Below, piece after piece: positions 6,897-11,314 of a stretch of 11,314 bases of DNA. Source of the DNA: Coxiellaceae bacterium (GTDB lineage: Bacteria > Pseudomonadota > Gammaproteobacteria > Coxiellales > Coxiellaceae); NCBI GenBank assembly GCA_014238445.1, contig JABABC010000184.1, positions 1 through 11,314 on the forward strand. Reading direction: 5' to 3'. The translations under genes and the position numbers were made by a program. The notes beneath the pieces were generated by a model that was not told where the DNA came from, did not search any database, and was given only the letters and a program-made list of their open reading frames with translations. Position 1 is the stretch's first letter. Every line of letters begins with the position of its first letter.

Positions 6897-8274
6897 TGAT
6901 CTTTGCAGTTTGGCCTTGGTAGTCGGCCTGTGATGTGATTTTCTGGAGCTGTAAGTTTTTTTGCAGTGAGTGATTGATGCAGCCTTTTAACCAGATGAGT
7001 TGGTATACTCCGCGGGATAAGAAAAAGCAGAGGAATGCAGACCACAGTGCAGCATTGCTCGTCGTGTCACTGAATGCATGCAATAGAAGCAATACAGCAA
7101 ATGCGATGATAGCGGAGTTGCGTAACGGTCGTTGTTGTAAGGCTGCAATGTAAATAGCATCTAGCCAGTAACTTAATGCAGCAACGCAAGGGAGTGCAGC
7201 AGCGTAAATAAGGTACTGACCGGCTAATGTTTGAATAGCATGAATGGATGTCAGGCAATGGATCGCATACTTCCCGGCACACAGGTATAGGGCCGCAATG
7301 GCTGCTGCGAAGATCCCTATCCAAACGCCGGTTTCGCGCATTAAGTTGAGAGTTTTTATACGATCACCTTGGCCTAGGCTAAAGCCAATATGGCCTTCAG
7401 CAACGTTAGCAAATCCATCGAGGAAATAAGCGGATAGGAAAGTCAGGTTGAGTAACACGGTATTAGCGGCCAGTGTCTCTGCACCCATCGCGGTGCTGGC
7501 AACGGTGAAGAAACCAAAGCCGAATGATAGTGCCACGGTGCGAAGAAAAAGATCACGTTGCATCGTGATTAATTCAAGTATTAAGGGCGGATCAATGCGA
7601 TTAAATAAGGTGGGTATGTGTAAAAAGTCTTTGACGGGGTGATGTCGGTTTAGTCGATGGAGGCCTACCACAACACCGGCTACTTGACCCATCACATCGG
7701 CTATTGCAATGCCTGAGTTGTGCCAGTGTAAACCGTAAACCAGTGCGCAGCCGGAGAGCGTGCTGACGAAGAGTGTGGTGAGGGTGCTCCAAAGTGCGCA
7801 TCGGCCTTGTTTAAAGCCAATCAGACAACCAATAATAATGTAATTGAGCAATACCGCCAACATGCCTATTAAACGAATGTTGAAGTAGGTGGTTATGAGG
7901 GGTTGTAAGGAGGGGCTGGGTTGTGTGACCCAAAAGGCGAGCTTTAATAAGGGTGTGTGGCAAATAGCGGTGAGTAGTGAAATGCCGATGGCGAGTAAAA
8001 CACTATGCCGTAGAATATGATTAATTCGATGATGGTCCTGTTTGGCATGCGCTTGAGCAACTAATCCGGTCGTTCCCATGCGAAGTGAATTGAGCCACCA
8101 ATAGATAATGCCTACAATCATCGTGCCAATACTGAGGGAGGCAAGGTAGTCACCACTCTGCAAGTGCCCGGCGATAGCAATGTTCATAATGCCCAGCAAG
8201 GGGATGCTCGCATTGGCCAGGATAAAAGGAATGGCCTCTCGCAGTAATTGGAAATTTAGGAAGCGGTGTGTCAT
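6886..8274 (-). CDS. MATE-family efflux transporter, DinF type
   Basis: This is an inner-membrane multidrug or toxin extrusion transporter, expected to exchange H+ or Na+ for organic cations. About 12 hydrophobic segments fill residues 12-440 in two halves, as in MATE proteins. DinF-subfamily signatures are visible: WWLNSLRMGTTGLVAQAHA in the first half (59-77) and AYFLDGFANVAEGHIG in the second (282-297). The 462-residue length is normal. A basic and Gln-rich tail of about 30 residues follows the last helix. The start at 8274 lacks a good ribosome binding site but fits the family's N-terminus. It lies 163 bases after the 754-residue gene on the same strand. The real substrate is unknown; the symbol dinF is avoided because orthology is not shown. 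Confidence 0.93.
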   Translation of the reverse strand: MTHRFLNFQLLREAIPFILANASIPLLGIMNIAIAGHLQSGDYLASLSIGTMIVGIIYWWLNSLRMGTTGLVAQAHAKQDHHRINHILRHSVLLAIGISLLTAICHTPLLKLAFWVTQPSPSLQPLITTYFNIRLIGMLAVLLNYIIIGCLIGFKQGRCALWSTLTTLFVSTLSGCALVYGLHWHNSGIAIADVMGQVAGVVVGLHRLNRHHPVKDFLHIPTLFNRIDPPLILELITMQRDLFLRTVALSFGFGFFTVASTAMGAETLAANTVLLNLTFLSAYFLDGFANVAEGHIGFSLGQGDRIKTLNLMRETGVWIGIFAAAIAALYLCAGKYAIHCLTSIHAIQTLAGQYLIYAAALPCVAALSYWLDAIYIAALQQRPLRNSAIIAFAVLLLLHAFSDTTSNAALWSAFLCFFLSRGVYQLIWLKGCINHSLQKNLQLQKITSQADYQGQTAKIITQ

Positions 8275-8306
8275 GGTATTGTTCAGAAATCGATCATTGA
8301 GTGGTC

Positions 8307-8324
8307 AGGATAGTATCATATCCT
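8307..8324. repeat. Inverted repeat AGGATA-N6-TATCCT upstream of the MATE gene
   Basis: The arms at 8307-8312 and 8319-8324 are perfect complements. On the minus strand they flank TATGAT and TACTAT, either of which could be the -10 of the MATE gene, whose ATG is 33 bases downstream. No matching -35 is seen. It could be an operator or a small hairpin. Confidence 0.35.
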
Positions 8325-8437
8325 TCTGTGTCAGTGCTAGCCGGGTTTTAAAAGGGTTACGTTTTAGATAATTCGAACTAGGTTTTACTCATAAGTCACT
8401 GATTGTAATTATATTATTGTAGTTTCCAGCACGAAAA

Positions 8438-10702
8438 TCAAGGAAGTAACCCAGGGATAGTGATCAGCGAATACCATTCTTGAATGTTCATGGCGATAGC
8501 TAAACACGACCGCATCAGTGGGTTGAGCGTTGTTTGCTTGATGTGATCACTGTGTGACCCTCTATTGATGCTCTGATGTTTTGTGTCTGTATCAATCAGC
8601 TCTAGAATTTTTTTCCGTTGTTGTGTAAATGAAGAGGTTTTTAAGCGCACAAATAGACTGACCCCTGATTCACGTGTGAGTAATTGACCCGTACGCTCTA
8701 AGTCTGACAGATGTGTTTCATACGAATGTGTTTGATGACAGCCTTCGTGAATGAGTGCATCAATGGCTGTCAAATAACGCTGGTAAACAGCTTCTTGTGG
8801 TTTACCCTCTAGCAGGTGAGCAATCGATGCGGTTGAGGTGATAGTGCCAGTGATTAAGGATTTTAAAAGGTGTTTGTTAAGGTAGTTTTTAACAGCTTGT
8901 TTTTCAATGACCCCTTGTACGGGCTGTAAACAGAGTTGGAGTAACTGATGAGCCATAGCTTTTTGGTCAGCTTGTGATAGAGCATCTGGTTTTGTTGTAG
9001 CAGGTTTAGGTGTTGTGTGAATCACTATGGGTGCTGCGAGTGGTGTTGCTAAGACGGAGAGGGTATCGGTGTGTTGTTGTACGCGAGTATAGTATGCTTG
9101 CATCGAGGCGAAAAGATGCTTGTTGGTTTTTACCGATGGCAAGACTGGAGGCATAATCGCATCAGTAAAGGGGTGTGTCACCTGTTGAGTGCACGCCGTC
9201 GCTTGCGTGTTAAGGACCTCTGTCATGATCTGTGTGAGGCTAGGCGTTTGACAGCTGACGGTGATGAGTTGACAGAAACAATCAGGTTGAAGTGCTATGA
9301 TTTTTTCCAGACCCGTCTGACCCTGTTTGTTTTTTCCAGATAAAAGTAACGTTATAGTCTCTCTCAGTGGTGTGGAGTGTTCTGCTAGCCGCAATAAAAA
9401 CACTAAAAGGTTAGGCTCATTAATGATGAGGATGCTTTCTCTCCAGAGGTCTATATGACTCTTATGGAATAGACTTTCCATTAATGTAATGAGAGGTTGT
9501 TCTGCATGGTCATGCGTGTGTGATAAGCATGTGCGCAGGCAATTACTGGCCTGCTGAGTCGATAGCTCACAGGCCAGTTGTTTATAACCTGAATTGTTGT
9601 CACGGTTGATGGTAAATAATGATTGTAGTATCGCAAGTCGAGCAGTCGAAGAGGTTTTGCTTAAGGAGAGCATCTTTTCATAAAAAGGCTGGTTAACACA
9701 CATGGCGTTTATTAATTGAGTGTCACCTTGTGCTGTGAGTGACGTCAATTTGTCGATGATCTGACAGGCACTGTCTTGAGAGCCAGAGGTTAATTGTTGA
9801 GAGATGTTGCCTAGTGCCGCTATCAGTTTGTCAGTTTGATCGGCAATGACATAACCGTAAGATTGGATCAATGTTAATGGGTTGTTATAGCAAATCTGAT
9901 GATAAGCGGTTTTAAAATGATGCTGGGCAGTGTGCGCCTCTGGTGATGGCTCAAGCGACAGGTATTCCAGTCGAATGTTGGCAGTATAGCGATGAATCAT
10001 GTGATGGATTAAATCACTTTTTTTTGTGAAATTGAGTGCACCATCAGGAGAGTTGGGGTCGTATAAAGCCCAGGTATTATTGCCTTGGATGTAATGCAAG
10101 GCAATCGTATGCGCACAGGGATTACCTTTTGCGTGAATCGATGCCGTCATTATCGATGGAACGTTGAATGCAGATTCCAGAAGGAGCTGGTCTAAATCAT
10201 TTTCACTGAAGTAACCACTCGCAACCGATTGCTGCTCAAGTTGATGGGTCTGTGATTCAAACTGAATGGATTGACTATTGGGGTTAGTTAATTGCACTTG
10301 CCTTGTTTGATTGAACTCAGGAATGCCTGAGGAGGTTACTTGGTGAAATAATACGTAGTGAATGATGCGCGTAATAATGTGATAAACAGATTCACCGTTG
10401 CTCGATTCTGATTGCGAGAGGTGCTTTTTATACTGTAATTCAGGGTCTTTTCCATTCCAGGAAGACAAAGTTTCCAGGCATTCAAGCCACCATTGGCTTT
10501 TTTCTATTGCACACATATAACTGAACACTAATGATAGCCCGTGACAGCACCCTGCTTGCAGTGTATGTCTTTGGGTTGGCTTTAATGGGTTATTGGGGTT
10601 CGAGTCGAGTTCAATAAATGCAATGATCTGATTGATCAGATGCGATTGATTCAGGTTGGGCTGAACAACCGTGTGGGGTGAGTGACGTGAGTTTTTTCGC
10701 AT
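8438..10702 (-). CDS. Large protein with a YopT/AvrPphB (C58)-like cysteine protease domain, candidate effector
   Basis: The N-terminal domain (about 15-245) carries the spaced residues of the C58 papain-fold proteases: the nucleophile Cys53 in AGCCHGLSLVF (family pattern C-x-G-L followed by a hydrophobic helix), His198 in CAHTIALHY, and Asp215 in WALYDPNSPDG (family pattern D-x-N-x-x-G). YopT and AvrPphB use this triad to cleave host proteins after translocation. Residues 250-754 are probably all-helical, with repeated Leu-rich segments, and I recognise no family there. There is no signal peptide or transmembrane helix, so export by a type III or IV system would fit, but this is inferred. 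The ATG at 10702 has a GGAG ribosome binding site 8 bases upstream (10711-10714). A good promoter lies further up. The gene stands alone, 163 bases before the MATE gene. C58-like assignment is from motifs only. Confidence 0.8.
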   Translation of the reverse strand: MRKNSRHSPHTVVQPNLNQSHLINQIIAFIELDSNPNNPLKPTQRHTLQAGCCHGLSLVFSYMCAIEKSQWWLECLETLSSWNGKDPELQYKKHLSQSESSNGESVYHIITRIIHYVLFHQVTSSGIPEFNQTRQVQLTNPNSQSIQFESQTHQLEQQSVASGYFSENDLDQLLLESAFNVPSIMTASIHAKGNPCAHTIALHYIQGNNTWALYDPNSPDGALNFTKKSDLIHHMIHRYTANIRLEYLSLEPSPEAHTAQHHFKTAYHQICYNNPLTLIQSYGYVIADQTDKLIAALGNISQQLTSGSQDSACQIIDKLTSLTAQGDTQLINAMCVNQPFYEKMLSLSKTSSTARLAILQSLFTINRDNNSGYKQLACELSTQQASNCLRTCLSHTHDHAEQPLITLMESLFHKSHIDLWRESILIINEPNLLVFLLRLAEHSTPLRETITLLLSGKNKQGQTGLEKIIALQPDCFCQLITVSCQTPSLTQIMTEVLNTQATACTQQVTHPFTDAIMPPVLPSVKTNKHLFASMQAYYTRVQQHTDTLSVLATPLAAPIVIHTTPKPATTKPDALSQADQKAMAHQLLQLCLQPVQGVIEKQAVKNYLNKHLLKSLITGTITSTASIAHLLEGKPQEAVYQRYLTAIDALIHEGCHQTHSYETHLSDLERTGQLLTRESGVSLFVRLKTSSFTQQRKKILELIDTDTKHQSINRGSHSDHIKQTTLNPLMRSCLAIAMNIQEWYSLITIPGLLP

Positions 10703-10758
10703 GATGAACTCTCCATCGGTGAGCCATCCCTTGCTTTTTTATGTGCTGTATAAGAATC

Positions 10759-10787
10759 ATTATAGGAATAATATCAGGTATTGTATA
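10759..10787 (-). promoter_or_regulatory. Sigma70-type promoter of the 754-residue gene
   Basis: On the minus strand a perfect TATAAT (10759-10764) is preceded, across an exact 17-base spacer, by TATACA (10782-10787), which matches TTGACA at four of six positions. Transcription would start near 10752, about 50 bases before the ATG at 10702. Confidence 0.6.
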
Positions 10788-10821
10788 GGTTCATTGGAGG
10801 TGTTGTGTGATAAATTTAACT

Positions 10822-10838
10822 TTTAAGCTTTATTTAAG
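10822..10838 (-). promoter_or_regulatory. PmrA-like direct repeat CTTAAA-N5-CTTAAA
   Basis: Read in the direction of the 754-residue gene, two identical CTTAAA hexamers (10833-10838 and 10822-10827) are separated by 5 bases. This is the architecture of PmrA boxes, which control many Dot/Icm effector genes in Legionella and Coxiella. It is 34 bases upstream of the -35 box, further than usual, so its role is uncertain. Confidence 0.4.
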
Positions 10839-10883
10839 GTCAATGTGCTGTATTGTGATTTTTTAGTCTGAGGATCACTTTTT

Positions 10884-10973
10884 ATGTCACCGCATGCGTT
10901 AAGCAAAACCCGGAGGATGATACACAGTGGATGCTCGCAAACATTCAGACGCATGGAAAAGATCGTCACGTGA
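10884..10973 (+). CDS. Possible 29-residue basic small protein
   Basis: ATG at 10884 opens a 29-codon frame ending in TGA at 10971-10973, with a GAGGA (10870-10874) 9 bases upstream. The peptide is basic (SKTRRM, FRRMEK) with no recognised motif. A second ribosome-binding-like GGAGG lies inside it (10912-10916) and would serve a 20-codon GTG frame at 10928. Short frames of this size arise by chance, so this is tentative. Confidence 0.2.
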   Translation: MSPHALSKTRRMIHSGCSQTFRRMEKIVT

Positions 10974-11019
10974 GCAAAGAGAGTGGTGATATAACCATCT
11001 CATGCACGAGTGCTTCTAT

Positions 11020-11046
11020 AACCGTTATCAACGATGTGGTTTTTTT
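11020..11046 (+). terminator. Possible plus-strand terminator
   Basis: AACC (11020-11023) pairs with GGTT (11038-11041), with an inner ATC/GAT stem, and seven T residues follow from 11040 to 11046. The stem is imperfect. It would end a short plus-strand transcript before the convergent flavoprotein gene. Confidence 0.3.
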
Positions 11047-11055
11047 AGGTGGCTC

Positions 11056-11314
11056 TTACACGGCTTGACCTGCTGCAAAACCAGAAGCCCAAGCCCATTG
11101 AAAATTATAACCGCCAAGCCAGCCCGTGACATCCAGTACTTCCCCAATAACGTATAATCCTGGTGTGTTATTGGCTTCAAAAGTTTTTGAGGAGATGGCG
11201 TTACAGTCTACGCCGCCTAATGTCACTTCTGCGGTGCGATAACCTTCTGTGTTATTGGGGTGTATTGTCCAATCCTGGAAGTCGTTAGCTATGCTATTGA
11301 GTGCTCCGTGAGAG
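11056..11314 (-). CDS. HI0933/YhiN-family FAD-dependent oxidoreductase, C-terminal part
   Basis: Only the last 85 codons are in the window; the gene starts beyond the right edge. The visible sequence has the characteristic family C-terminus: AEVTLGGVDCNAISSKT, then GLYVIGEVLDVTGWLGGYNF and QWAWASGFAAGQAV before the stop. The GLYVIGEVLDV segment is the FAD-binding GD/GE-type strand, and GGYN-QWAW is diagnostic of this flavoprotein family (HI0933, YhiN, annotated as NAD(P)/FAD-dependent or aminoacetone oxidase family). The biological reaction is not settled. It runs towards the 353-base gap before the 754-residue gene. Confidence 0.95.
   Translation of the reverse strand, partial: SHGALNSIANDFQDWTIHPNNTEGYRTAEVTLGGVDCNAISSKTFEANNTPGLYVIGEVLDVTGWLGGYNFQWAWASGFAAGQAV

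Larger units (their letters stand above)
10703..11055. other. Intergenic region of 353 bases with promoter, repeat and possible small transcript
   Basis: It holds the promoter and PmrA-like repeat of the 754-residue gene on the minus strand. On the plus strand there is a weak -10 (TATTGT, 10851-10856), a possible 29-codon ORF (10884-10973) and a terminator-like hairpin (11020-11046). No established RNA family was recognised. Confidence 0.5.

Noticed and set aside
9071..9343. 90-codon plus-strand ORF antisense to the 754-residue gene
   Set aside because: No family resemblance and no promoter or ribosome binding site; explained by the opposite-strand coding sequence.

Overview
The window looks like a stretch of chromosome from a gammaproteobacterium with moderate G+C, most likely an intracellular or host-associated member of the Legionellales/Coxiellaceae type. 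This placement is inferred. Ordinary gammaproteobacterial housekeeping genes (trhO, hemF, a DinF-type MATE transporter, an HI0933/YhiN-type flavoprotein) alternate with long, poorly conserved orphan genes that resemble secreted effectors. No tRNA, rRNA, insertion sequence, CRISPR array or phage gene was recognised.

Left part (1-2660). A coiled-coil protein gene enters from the left edge. It stops at a TGA (921-923), but the same frame stays open for 92 more codons to a TAA at 1200-1202, encoding an Ala-rich hydrophobic segment, and a strong Rho-independent terminator follows at 1231-1258. It is either a gene broken by one nonsense change or one that uses readthrough. Converging on it is a 436-residue orphan gene on the minus strand with a Ser/Asp/Glu-rich tail.

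Middle part (2900-8280). On the minus strand, trhO (tRNA U34 hydroxylase) and a glutathione S-transferase-like gene overlap by ATGA and form a translationally coupled pair. Divergent from them lies an ATP-grasp ligase-like gene of unknown substrate. It is followed on the same strand by hemF (oxygen-dependent coproporphyrinogen III oxidase), which seems to have its own promoter. The hemF end overlaps by 11 bases the end of a convergent DinF-type MATE efflux gene.

Right part (8438-11314). A 754-residue minus-strand gene encodes an N-terminal domain with a Cys/His/Asp arrangement like the YopT/AvrPphB (C58) papain-fold proteases, joined to a long, probably helical region. It is the best candidate for an undescribed effector here. 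Its upstream region holds a good sigma70 promoter and a CTTAAA-N5-CTTAAA repeat of the spacing bound by PmrA-type response regulators. A related GTTAAT-N5-CTTAAT repeat lies upstream of the 436-residue orphan. The window ends inside the C-terminal part of an HI0933/YhiN flavoprotein gene on the minus strand.
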